A DNA stretch of 64,000 bases from Melastoma dodecandrum (Eukaryota; Streptophyta; Magnoliopsida; Myrtales; Melastomataceae). The stretch spans positions 3,499,501-3,563,500 of the forward strand of contig JARUPY010000154.1 of assembly GCA_029817715.1 (NCBI GenBank), written 5' to 3'. This document shows positions 38,501 through 49,388 of this stretch, one piece after another. Below the pieces are notes generated by a model that made no database searches, was not told the origin of the DNA, and saw only the letters and a list, made by a program, of their open reading frames with translations. Position 1 is the stretch's first letter, and every line of letters begins with the position of its first letter. Both the position numbers and the translations under genes were made by a program.

Positions 38501-39380
38501 ATCCTACCGATGTTCTGGACAAGAAGTGGATTCATATCTGGTATCTACATCCCCTGCCATGTAAAAGAACACCAAACTACAATGGCTAGAGTAGAAAAAA
38601 AGAAAAATACAAGGCACGAAGGAGAATGAAGATATAGCTTACGACGAAAAAAGAAGTATCGACACCATCAGCTTCGAGCTCTTCAATTATACCTCTTCCC
38701 TGACTATCATCTGCAACCTTTATCATCATTAAAAACAAAAATTAAAGAACCTTCAGCCACCCAAAAAAAAAAATCTAAAATAAACGCAAAGTCAATCGAA
38801 GTCAACTGAAGTCATTCTCCATCACATCACCTTGGAAATAAGCCTAGGTTTCAACCCCAGACGAGCAGCGCAAGTCAACGCATTCCCCGCATTGCCGCCA
38901 CCTTGTACCTAAAATATGAAAAACCAGATAAAAGACCCACCAGATCTACACCAAGCCTCGCAATCTAACCCCGAAACACCGAACCCAACACGAAAACCAC
39001 ATAGCAGGAACAGTCGGTAGACCTTCAAGTCGGTGCTCCGGATCTTGTCATCGGGCTTAGGGTAGGAAGCAACCGCAGCCAAGAAATCCACCGCCACGCT
39101 CCCGACCCCAACCTTGAAAGCAACCAATCGTCACATAACAAAATCACCATCCAAGGAATCACCATAGGGAAACCGAACTCACGACGACTGGACTCTGGGA
39201 GGACATGGCCAATCTCCGCGACTTCCTGCGGCGCCGGAGAAAGAAAACCGTTCGAGTGGAGAGACCTCGGGAGGAGTAATACCCGGGGAAGGAGGGTTGG
39301 GACGGAGACCGGAGGAGCGGCGGAGCGGGGAGGACGTAGCGGCGGAGAGTCGTCGGGGTTGAGTGGCTGACGTGGAGCAT
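35514..39380 (-). CDS. PfkB-family carbohydrate kinase with N-terminal targeting extension
   Basis: Ribokinase-like sugar or nucleoside kinase, similar by recall to Arabidopsis At5g43910/At4g28706; the substrate is not known to me. Twelve coding exons: 39183-39380, 39023-39112, 38831-38908, 38643-38717, 38147-38199, 37593-37743, 37308-37418, 36537-36663, 36332-36429, 36074-36212, 35674-35811 and 35514-35584, sum 1329 nt, 442 aa. PfkB signature 1 is VQGGGNAGNALTCAARLGL. Signature 2 with the catalytic base is VDTTGAGDSFIGA near residue 365. I start at 39380 rather than at the inner ATG (39206), because the upstream frame stays open and encodes 58 residues rich in Ser, Arg, Leu and Pro without acids, like an organelle transit peptide. 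The intron after 37308 begins with GC instead of GT. The hAT element ends 26 bp beyond the stop codon. Confidence 0.92.
36863..37004. repeat. Two-copy tandem duplication, 71-bp unit, in a PfkB intron
   Basis: Copies begin at 36863 and 36934. Both contain GGAACTATGACTAAGACAT and GCAAAAATGGATAAGAAAAT, with only a few differences. The repeat lies in the intron between exons 7 and 8 of the PfkB kinase gene. Confidence 0.9.
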
Positions 39381-39674
39381 CCTGCGTTTTCTTCTATTTA
39401 TCTCTTTTTAAACGCCAAATGGGGGAAGGGGTGGGGACAGGTGGCCACTCCGCTCTAAATATTCTTTCTATTCGCTTTTCCTCATTTAACGATTCGTTAA
39501 AAGAAAATAACCCCTGAACCAAAAAAACTAAACAATTTAAATAAGACAAGACACATTTTCTTGGGGACTATACAATTTCTTAGCAACAGCAACACATTTA
39601 GGGAAGAAGGGATGGAGATAGGCAAACGTTAGGAGGGGTTGTTATATGAATCGCTTGGGTTAGGCATCGCTTGG

Positions 39675-42600
39675 TCAGTCCTGCCACGGCCGCCGTCCCG
39701 GTAGAAGCCCCCCATGCTCGCTCACGCTACCTCCTCGTAAGCCCTCGAGTCCCCCCAACGCCTTGCTCCTGACTGTCCTGAGCGGACCCGACCTGTTACC
39801 GTGCCTTATTGGGAGGAACAGTCCCCTGCCGACGTCGCCCGGGAAGCTCGAGGAGGAGAACGCGCGGCCCCCTGTGACCTCGAGCGGGCCGGAGCTGTAC
39901 TCCATTGTGATGAACGACGAGGCCTGTCCGTATGTTATTCGGGGGGTGAGCCCGCCGGCATTCCACCAGCTGCTGTCCGAGGGGATGAAGTCGACCTTGA
40001 GGTCCGAGTCATGGACGGATGAGTCCCTGTGACTGCAACAGTCACCGCAGGTCTCGTTGGCTATGAGCTTCAGAGCTTGAACGACTTCGCCCATGAATGG
40101 CCTCTGAGAGACCTCAGGGTGAACGCACATGGATGCTATCGAGGCCACCCTGGCAACGCAATCGAAGTCGTAGGCTGTGCCTAGAGAGGGGTCCACGAGT
40201 TGCTCCACGCCTTCTCGGGTAGTCAGCAGCGGCCGTGACCAGGTTACCAGATTCTCCTGTCCCTGAGGTTGGGACATATCTACAGGCTTTCTCCCTGTCA
40301 AAAGTTCAAGCAGAACCACTCCGAAGCTGTAGACATCGCTCTTCACAAGTAAATGCCCGGTCATTGCATACTCGGGGGCAACATACCTATGCCAATTTTG
40401 GTAGTTATATATCGAGGTCGGATGAAGCACGAATCAAGAAACAAGAGAGGAACAGTTTGTTACCCGAAAGTTCCCATGACACGGGTAGAAATATGACTAC
40501 CTTCAGTAGCTTCTCTTGCCATCCCGAAGTCTGAAACCTTGGGAGTGAAGTCCTCTTCCAGCAGAATATTGCTGGCCTTAAAATCTCTGTGGATCACGCG
40601 AGGGTTTGAATCCTCGTGCAGATAGGCCAATCCTCTTGCAGCACCCAACGCAATCTTCATTCTTGCATCCCAGTCAAGGGGCCCCTTGCTTTTATCGGAA
40701 CCTGATTGTCCACCAAGTCATAGGGATTAATTAGTTTAATGGGAGGGCTGGAAATGCAGGAGTTAGGTTGTAACGTGTACCATGTAAATGGGACTCCACG
40801 CTACCATTTCGAATAAGCTCATAAACCAGACAGCGGGTACGCCTCTCAATACATACGCCGATCAGCTTCACAAGGTTGCGGTGGTGCAATCGGCTCAGCA
40901 TCTCCACTTCTGATATAAGTTCTCTGTCACCATTCTGTTGACCCCTGGTAAGCAACTTCACAGCAATTTCAGTTCCATCTTCCAAGATCCCTCTATAAAC
41001 ACGTCCAAATCCCCCCTCCCCTAAAACCGTCTCTGGAGTAAACTTCTCGGTTGCTCGCTCAAGTTCCGCAAGACTAAACGTCTTCACAGAAAGCATAGGA
41101 GGAGCCATTGTAGACATGAAAGATCCAGATATGGAGCTAGTTATACTGCTGGAATAGATAGACCCACCACCTGCAATTTGGAGAACTTAGAGCCCGGTCA
41201 TCATGTTCAAAATAAGTAACAGTGAAATCATCCGGCCGCTTTGATGAATTAAGTTCAAAGAAGGCTTATCTATGCTCAATATTAGCATCCTTAATAGAAG
41301 GATCAGTTTAATTCCAGACTCGATCCAGGAGAAACGAAAATACGGTAAGTATGCACATCGCAAATAAATGGTAACACATGGAGCAGCAAGGAATTAATAT
41401 GACTTTCTTAGTTGGGAGAAGTGATATTATATTGTACCGTGTCTTTTATTCACTGAAGGGCTCACAGCTGGACCGACAGCAGTTGATGGTCTTCCAGACT
41501 TCCTCCACTTCAAAATGAATGAAACTGCTCCAACGAGAACCACCAGAACAACAAAGGCTGACAAAGAAATAATGGCAATACTTTTGACGTTCATTTTTGA
41601 GTTCTTGTTGGAAAGATCTGCGGATATAGGAAGATTCCCAGGACTCGGCATTGGTTCGCTACCAATGACTGGGCCAGATGGTGGAGATGAAGGAAGACCT
41701 GATAAAGGGCACATTAGTGAATCATATCATTGCAATTGATCAAATAGCAAAGGAAACATAATACCTGGGTAAGTGACATAGATTACTTTATACTCGCCAA
41801 AGAGTGATGCATTCAGAGGCACTTTCTTCTCCCAAAATCTCTCATATATCAACAGTGCTGTGGTGTTATCAAACTTCTCGCCCAGTGGAACCAAATTTAT
41901 ATCCACAATGGTCTGACCCTGATTTAGGCTATCCGCACTTGCACCCATTATCTTGACTTGACTTTGCGTCAAGTAAGTGCCGGATGCTACTTCAATCTCC
42001 AGCTCGCTTGTTACCGGGAAAACAGCATAAGGAGCAACATCCAACAGAAGCCTAACTTTCATGGGAATAACGCAGCCACATGGTGAACCAAAGGGAGTAG
42101 CAGTAAGTGGCTCGGCACATGTTTTGTCACAACCTGCAAAGTTTCATTCATATCAGACAGTCAAAGCTGAAGAGATTGATGGATTTCAAGCTTTGAACAT
42201 CCAAGGAAAAAAAATCAGTGATATGACAGTAGGAATTGTTCAATGCTTTCCACGACCAATTAAGCAGCAAGCATTAACGATCTTCGATATGCTCTTATTA
42301 CAAATCGAAAGAAAGTATCAAGATGGAATGCTAGAGAAAGGATAAGACGCCATGTGTAAGTTTCATGCATAAGTAATGCAATTTCCCGTTGCAGAGAGAA
42401 ACACATAAGAAGGGTAACATTCTCTAATCAAGTATAATAATTACCCGAAACTTGCGAAGGGGATGGGGCAGCCACAACAGGTCTGGCATAGTGATGATGA
42501 CCTCTTCCTCTTCGCCCGGGATCAAGGGCAGGGTCTGAGCCAACGATAACAAAAGAATTGGTACATAAGCGAATGAGAAACACTAACAAGAGAGGGAAAA

Positions 42601-43190
42601 AGAAGGCAAGGATAAGTTGGAACAAGCACGGACCAGAATAGCTGGGAGACGGTGTTGGTGCCTGAGAAGGTCCGGCATAGAACTTAACAAATTGATTCCA
42701 TGGAGTACCTGAAGTAGCAACCGATGCGCTTATCCAAACTGCTCTACCTGTTGAGATAATGGATATTCAGGAAAAGTAACAATGCCCGCAATAGGGACAA
42801 CTAAACATCCTGTAAAACATTCACACACGGAAGTGAGCATTGAAGAAACCCCTCATGGGATTACCAAAGCCACATTACAGAAATAAAAAATACCCGCATC
42901 CTCCAGCCCACCAACCATGCTTACGAACATACAACTCCTCCAGAATCACAACTCAGCGAGCAAAATGATTTGAGCACACTCTCTCCTACAATCGAATCTC
43001 ATGTACAAATATCAAAACATCACTACAAAACAAGCCCCCGCCGAATCAAAGCGAACCCAATGTGACCCAGGGAAGGTACGAGCGACCCACCAAAAGAATT
43101 CTAGAAAAGGAGGAAACTTTACTAACCGGAGGAGGAAACAACGAGACCCAGAACAAGAAAGAGGCTCAGCAGCAGAGAAGGAGGAGGCAT
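39675..43190 (-). CDS. ALE2: ALE2-type receptor-like serine/threonine kinase
   Basis: Plasma-membrane receptor kinase. In Arabidopsis ALE2 (At2g20300) acts in epidermis and cuticle formation with ACR4 and ALE1. Eight coding exons: 43127-43190, 42634-42747, 42445-42534, 41765-42133, 41438-41698, 40781-41170, 40464-40701 and 39675-40386. Their sum is 2238 nt, in frame, 745 aa, almost the length I recall for Arabidopsis. A signal peptide ([20 protein letters not shown]) is followed by a Pro/Ser-rich stretch and a Cys-containing ectodomain ([17 protein letters not shown]). The transmembrane helix lies near residues 251-273 ([20 protein letters not shown]). The kinase domain covers about residues 340-615, with glycine loop [11 protein letters not shown], catalytic loop [13 protein letters not shown] (RD type), VSDFGMA and [10 protein letters not shown]. 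The basic C-terminal tail is of unknown role. It is on the same strand as the PfkB gene, 294 bp upstream of its start. Confidence 0.95.
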
Positions 43191-44902
43191 TTTTCTTGCG
43201 ATATAGGCAGACGAAAAATCCCAGCAGCATCATAGTACGGGGGGAGGGGGGGGGGGGTGTGACACTAACCCTTGAGGAGAAATCCCTCAAACCCCTCTCC
43301 CCGACGAATAATGCGGGCAAAGGGGGAGTTCATGGGGGTTGTTAACTGAGGAAGTGATCTTTGTCCGTAGAAGGAAGAAACCCTAGACGAAATGGCAGAT
43401 CCGAGGAATGTCGCGGGGGAGGGGAAGAAGGAGAAGTGGCGAGTGGGGGAGGGCGGAGGTGGGGATGGAGGAACGGCGGTGGATCTCTCTCTCTTCTGTC
43501 AAACAGCTGAAGAAGGCAGACGACGACTGAGGAAGAAGTAAAAGAAGAAGTAAGAGGACACACACACACGCAAATTATTTGTGTTTTAATTTTAATTAAA
43601 AAATGGTATTTTGAACTGATGCATCATGATTTCATTTTTTTTTTGAAATTTAATAAATGCGTCAATCAATTAGCATCATACTTAATATGGTTTCGATTGG
43701 GTTGTAGATACTTGTTTCCAAAATTGATTTTGTTAGTAAATTAGGATCTTGGATTTTAGTTTCTCACATAGTTGATTATATGAGCATGAAAAAGGATACA
43801 TTTACATGCTGTTTTAAATATTATGATAATATTCGTTGATATTTGTAGAAATTCTTGAACAAACTTTGTGTATATAACATTTATTTAATTCTTTTAGGTT
43901 ATTAAGCCAATAATTAGGATTTTCAATGATGATATCTACATTAGGCTCCATCAACGTGTCCAACAAGTGGAGCTAATTTTTATTTATTTACCAAGATATA
44001 ATTCACACATTAGTTACTTATGATTTGATAGTGATGAATTAATTTCGATATAATCTCTAAGAAAACATAACATAGAGAATGGCGAGTTTATTTTTTTATT
44101 TATTTTCGTGGTTTTTCCGACACGATGACTCGGCGTCCGACTGCTTGTACCCCATCCGCAGCATAAAAAGCAAAATTAAATGAAAACGACACCACCTAAA
44201 TTGACATTTCCCCCCTCCCGTTTAAACGATTGACGAGAGACACTAAAAAAACTGGGATTCTTAAATCTTCGACATGTTTCTATTGTTGGGAAATAGTCTC
44301 GGGGAAGGCATGCTTTTAGGTGAAGGAAATTTCGACGCATTCATATGTCGGTTGATGGCGTTGGTACGATCAAGTTTTGTCATGCAAAGGATACTTTAAA
44401 GACATATCAACCTTCATTCTTGACAGAAGGGGTATGAATATCAATTTTCATTCAATCAAAGAGAGAGGCTTACCCTTGGCCCACGGTTATTATCTGAATA
44501 CGTATACCCCAAATTTTTTTTTTTTTAGTATGAAGCAAACTCAACCGAGTCTTATGGTATTTTACACGAAAAGGGCCGTAATATAAAAATAGAAATCAAA
44601 TGATCACGCATGCTCCGGGGGAATAATGCCAGAGGGTGAGGCAAGATGTCACTCATCGACCCAAACCTCAATTCAATTATTACAAACAAAATAATCGCGT
44701 AACTTCGAGGGCTAGTGTTGTAATAACAATATTCCGCGGAAGGGACGGGGTAGTGGCACGATTGTAATTACTTGCAAATACCAGGGCCAGATTATACCAC
44801 GCTTTGTCTCTCCTTCCCGGTGTCTTCTCCCTCGAATCATCATCATCGGTTTAGTAGAAACCCACTGTTTGTATTTGTTTTTCCCACAAATTCCCTTGGA
44901 AG
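43191..44902. other. ALE2/kelch divergent intergenic region
   Basis: About 1.7 kb separate two start codons on opposite strands, so both promoters lie here. The ALE2-proximal part holds its 5' UTR and a G-rich tract at 43239-43257. The centre (about 43570-44110) is AT-rich. No coding sequence was recognised. Confidence 0.5.
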
Positions 44903-45968
44903 ATGCAGGGCAAATGGTTTAAGGTTTGTGTCTGGTAACATGTCTTTGAGAATTCAATCGAGGTTTTTTGGGATTTTTGTTCTCGTTGTTGTCTGAAATC
45001 TGGGCCCTTGTCAGGTTGACCAGAAGTGCGGCACCGGACCGGGTGCACGGAGCTCCCACGCTGTCGCTGTTGTTTCCGGGAAGCTCTACGCGTTCGGGGG
45101 AGAGTTCGCCCCTCGCGTCCCCGTCGACAACCACGTCCACGTCTTTGACCTCCAGACCAAGGCTTGGTCCGTGGCCGATGCTGTGGGGGATGCCCCCCCG
45201 CCTCGCGTCGGGGTCACAATGGTCGCTGTCGGAGGGACCATATATGTATTCGGCGGCCGTGATGAGGCCCACAAGGAACTCAACGAGATGTACTCGTTCA
45301 ATACTGGGACGGGATTATGGACCCTGATCTCGAGCGGTGACGATGGCCCCCCGCACAGGAGTTACCACTCGATGACGGCGGACGACGAGCATGTGTACGT
45401 CTTTGGTGGGTGTGGGGTTTCCGGGCGTCTCAACGACTTGTGGGCCTTCGACGTGGCTGGCCAAAAATGGTCCCAGTATCCTTTACCGGGAGAGAATCTC
45501 AGGGGCCGGGGAGGGCCAGGGCTTGCTGTTGCCCTGGGGAAGATCTGGGTCATCTACGGCTTCGCCGGGGAGGAAGTGGACGACGTCCATTGTTTCGACC
45601 CCGTTCGGCTGGAATGGTCCCAGGTGGAGACAGCGGGCCAAAAACCAACCGCCCGCAGCGTGTTCTCTACCGTCGCGAACGGGAAGCACATATTCATCTG
45701 TGGCGGGGAGGTGGATCCGAGCGACTTGGGCCACCTCGGGGCCGGGAAGTTCTCGGCGGAGAGCTACGTGCTGGATGCGGAGACGTTGACCTGGGCGAAG
45801 GTGGACGATGGGGTGGGCTCGGACGGGCATCCGGGGCCTCGTGGGTGGTGCGCGTTCGCCGGCTGCCGGGTGGATGGGAAGTCGGGCCTCCTGGTGTACG
45901 GGGGGAACTCCCCTAGCAACGACAGGCTTGATGACATCTTCTTCTTTGCTCCCCTCATAGAGGACTGA
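44903..45968 (+). CDS. Kelch-repeat protein, nitrile-specifier-like
   Basis: Kelch beta-propeller protein of the group that includes Arabidopsis NSP5 and At3g07720. NSPs steer glucosinolate breakdown toward nitriles, but the broad group occurs in plants without glucosinolates, so the enzyme role is not implied. Two coding exons: a 21-nt mini-exon 44903-44923 (MQGKWFK) and 45015-45968, together 975 nt, 324 aa. The second exon begins VDQKCGTGPGARSSHAVAVV. Kelch repeats are marked by GKLYAFGGEF, GTIYVFGGRD, EHVYVFGGCG, GKIWVIYGFAG, KHIFICGGEV and GLLVYGGNSP. The end DRLDDIFFFAPLIED is typical. The mini-exon is chosen because it adds the family's N-terminal GKWFK before VDQK with correct phase. 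The sequence is GC-rich and intact. Confidence 0.88.
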
Positions 45969-46446
45969 ACTACCCCGCGTCAGCGAGACGCCTGCCCTGA
46001 TTCATCGCTCCGGTGGCCGGAACGGCAGTCTACGTGCTGGCCGGGAAGGACTCGTGTTTGGTGTCATGTCACATTCGAGCTTGCGAAGGTTGCCTGAGAT
46101 GTTTTCGTTTACTTTTGTAATAATAATGTGTGATGATGGGATATTTCAGGTCATGCAATTCTTTCTAAAAATTTCGTCTTTTAAATTTGAATTTTGCTAA
46201 GTCAATTTCGTTTCCATGATAAAAAAGAATCCCGTCTGATTATATACGCATTTAAAAAATTGATATGAGATTCAAAATTGGAATTTCTTAAAAAACACCG
46301 CCCACAGATTAGCTTAGCCCTTAAAAAAGGGTAATTAAAATATTGGCCTCACGGGGGCACTACTACTTCGTTAAAACTAAGTGTTGGAGAGGAAAAGATT
46401 AGATGTACTTGTTATATATATATATATATATTAATAATAATATATA
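45969..46446. other. Kelch 3' flank with AT microsatellite
   Basis: The 3' UTR of the kelch gene is followed by AT-rich DNA ending in a TA-dinucleotide-rich tract at about 46411-46459, which abuts the pararetrovirus remnant. No gene is seen. Confidence 0.5.
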
Positions 46447-46459
46447 TTATATATATATG
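46412..46459. repeat. TA-dinucleotide microsatellite at pararetrovirus border
   Basis: Two TA-repeat blocks are separated by TTAATAATAA. The tract directly adjoins the end of the viral pol remnant. Confidence 0.85.
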
Positions 46460-46864
46460 ACCTGTTGGAACGGATAGAGTGGATGCAATCCATCTCGTGG
46501 AAACATTAACTGGCCATGCCTGTAGAATATTTGCTCTAGATATTTCTGCATCATCTGGAAAGACTGAGCAAGCACTGATTCAACATGTGCTTGATCATAA
46601 CTGATAAATTCTGGAGGAAGGTGACGGTAGTACTCATGCGGTATTGGAACATATATGGAGATCATTGCCTATAACCGCGGGTTCTCTTGCAAAGCAAGGT
46701 GTGAAATATCAAAGGGTCTAGACAGAAAGTCTGCTACGACATTATTGGTACTTTTGATGTGTCTCACTATAAATGAGTACTGTGAGAACCATTCTGCTGG
46801 TCAGAGTAATTGTGCATTTGGGATCTTCTTTTGCCTAAACTTGAGCATAGAGCTAAAAGAAGAT
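46447..46864 (-). pseudogene. Endogenous pararetrovirus remnant: end of RNase H region and downstream
   Basis: This minus-strand stretch continues the polymerase remnant at 49389-50684. It carries the C-terminal part of the RNase H region, recognisable by the HIKSTNNVVADFLSRP block, and then further sequence to the TA microsatellite. An in-frame stop lies near 46809 and another near 46668, so it is not functional. The family is Caulimoviridae, judged from the style of the pol protein; I cannot name the genus with certainty. Confidence 0.75.
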
Positions 46865-49388
46865 CGCGCGCCTTCCGGCTTAGCACGCGCGCTGCGGTTT
46901 GGACGACCCGAGGATCCGGGTCCGCTCCCCAAGGCCCAACCGGTCGACGTCACGACTCGAGCGTCGGACGCTGCGGAAGGGAATTGGGTGATCCCTCCCT
47001 AGGTTCCTAACTGGGCCTGCTCGGGCCCTCGTCGACCGTCTCTGTTTTCCTAGGAGACGGCGGGCGAAAGACGGAGCATGATCCGAAGAAGGAACTTTCG
47101 GGAGAAATCGGGAGCGACTAGTGTCGTCCGTTCCTCATCCAAAAAGGCTCCGTAAAAAAAGTTGTTGTTGTTGTTTAACCTAGGTAAACTATACGGAGTC
47201 GCCACCGACTTTATTAATAAAATCTGTTTTAAGTTGGAAAGAAACAGTGGTTCGAGGATCCTTAATTACTGACTCTTACACTTAGACATGCGAAAAGGTG
47301 GCGTTTGCTCCAAAGAATTTGTTTCTGATTAACGGACGTTGGACCCGATCCGGGCATCACTCCGGACTCATGTCTCTGTTTTACGGGCGTTGGACCCGAT
47401 TCGGGCTTTTTGGGCTCGAACTCATGTTTATTTGTTTTACAAACAACATGCGATGATAAACCTATGGGCCTACGGCATGCGGACAGGCACAGACAATTAT
47501 TGAGATCAAAGAGGGCGGGGAAGGGTGGTGATCGTGGGCCTATGCACTTGGGCCCACGACCCGTTACATATGGAAATAAAGAAAATCGGGAGGCCCGCAC
47601 CTCTCTCATGTACCTAAGGCCCGGCCTGAAAGGGGGGGCTTATGTTGGTGTTGAATTCGTCACTTGGGGTTGCTTTGGTGACGTGCCTCCACCACGGGTT
47701 CCCCGAAGTTTTCGTTAAAAATTTTTATACAAAAAAAAAGAAGTGGTTAGAAAAAATTAAATAATAACAATAGTTTAATCTGTCACTAATTACATGTTGT
47801 CCTTGTGTTTCTGTTTTTTTTAAGTAAATTAATTGTTATTTTTTTTAATTAGTTTAATTGAGAATTAAAAATATATATATTGATTATTATTAAAAAGTAC
47901 GACATGTTTTAAAAAAAATGGTTTAATCAAGAATTAAAACAAAACATTAAAAGTAATTATTGTTTAAAAACAAACGTACGACATGTTTTTTTTTTAAAAA
48001 AAGTTGGTTTACTCGAGAATTAAAAATATTAAAAATAATTATTGTTAAAATAAAACATACATGCGATTTGTTTTTTTTTTCATTATGAGAAAGTGGTTTA
48101 ATTGACAATTTAAAATAACTTAAAATAATTGTGTTAAAATAAAACTTTCAGAATCTGATTTTCTATTTTAAATACTAATAATTACAAAATTGAAATTTAA
48201 AAATGATAGTAATAAAAAAATTGAAATTGATAATTAAAATAACTCGATTAAAAATATAAACGTTAAAATGACGTGAAGTGAAAAAAAATTAATTTATATA
48301 TTTTCTTAAATAAAATTGAGACTTTGTTGAAGAATAAAAAAATAAATAAATTTTAATTAATAATAATAAAAATAACAAATAATGCATATAAGTATATAAT
48401 AACAAACGAAATAAAAAAAAATTAAAGTTGGACAAAATATGAAGACATCGGATTTTACCTTTGGGGCTACGCCTATGCCGATTTATCTAGCGGAGAGTGA
48501 GAAGATTTGCCGTCTGCCGGATTTGAGGAGGTCGTCGTTGGACGATGGAGGTTGAAAAAGGGAACGCCAAAACATGATCTGCGTATGAAAAGAAAACATC
48601 AGTAGCAAAAGAAACCTCCCGTAAGGCCAAGTAGCTACGGGAGGTGATTTTTTCGGGTTTTGACTAAAAAAAAGGGGACAACATCATTGGCTGCCGTTGC
48701 TGCGTCCAAAAGAATCGACGACCATCACGTTTGTTGTTCTCCCAGTCGTGGTTGACGGCTATCGGGTTTGAGCTGGCGATGGGGGTTTCTCCGTGGGCAT
48801 GGCTAGACCTACCTTGGGGTCGCTGGATGGAGAGGGCGGAAACAACGTCTGGGGGAAGTGCTGGAGAATCTCTGAGGGGGGAGCGTGTTTGAAAGTGGGA
48901 GCGTCTATGTTTTGGGAGCGTCTGTAGGAGTGTCTGTGTCCTCCTCCCTCAGTGTCTATTTAACGTGTGTCTGCTCCTCCTCCTTTAGGAAAGAATTCCT
49001 TAGGGAATGAAATCAATGATTATCGATTGATTGGAGGATTATGTAGAATCAAAGCAAATAAAATTGTCCCCATAATCAAAGGAAAATAAATATCCTCGAA
49101 ATCATTGTTGATTGATTGGACAAGTCGTGTGAGAGAGATTTTTTTTTATTTCTTTTCTTCTTTTTTTTTAGAAAGAAAATAAAAGGAATCTTGAATTAAC
49201 GAGAGGGTTAGGGAAAGTCAAGATATGTGAGATGATAAGGTTGAGGATAAAATTAAAATAAATTTCGTAAAATTGGAAATGGGTTTAAGGTGGGCTTTGA
49301 CCCTTTTTTTAAAACCCAAAATGGACTTAAAACATTTTTTTTTTAGATCGGGCTTATGTAATGGGTTAAAAATAATTTGAGGTATTAC
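46865..49388 (-). mobile_element. LTR-retrotransposon-like insertion inside the pararetrovirus remnant
   Basis: About 2.5 kb of unrelated DNA splits the viral RNase H region. The bases AGAAGAT occur on both sides (46858-46864 and 49389-49395), consistent with a 5-bp target duplication plus chance matches. Read on the minus strand the insert begins TGTAATACCTC, a common start of plant Gypsy LTRs. It contains the motif GGTGGCGACTCCGTATAG near 47190-47210, similar to what I remember near the LTR/primer site of Tat/Ogre elements. The other end (GCGCGCGA) lacks the usual CA, so it may be a damaged or partial element or solo LTR. No transposon protein is readable. An AT-rich degenerate tandem repeat lies within. 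Confidence 0.6.
47852..48145. repeat. Degenerate AT-rich tandem repeat, about 80 bp, four copies
   Basis: The block GTTTAAT/C followed by A-rich GAGAATTAAAA recurs at 47852, 47921, 48007 and 48096. GTACGACATG recurs at 47898 and 47977. Spacing is 69-89 bp and the copies are diverged. The repeat lies inside the LTR-like insertion. Confidence 0.6.

Noticed and set aside
46865..49388. Interpretation of the viral interruption as a genuine intron or spacer of the virus
   Set aside because: The flanking duplication and LTR-like start indicate an insertion, and plant pararetroviruses have no such spacer within RNase H.
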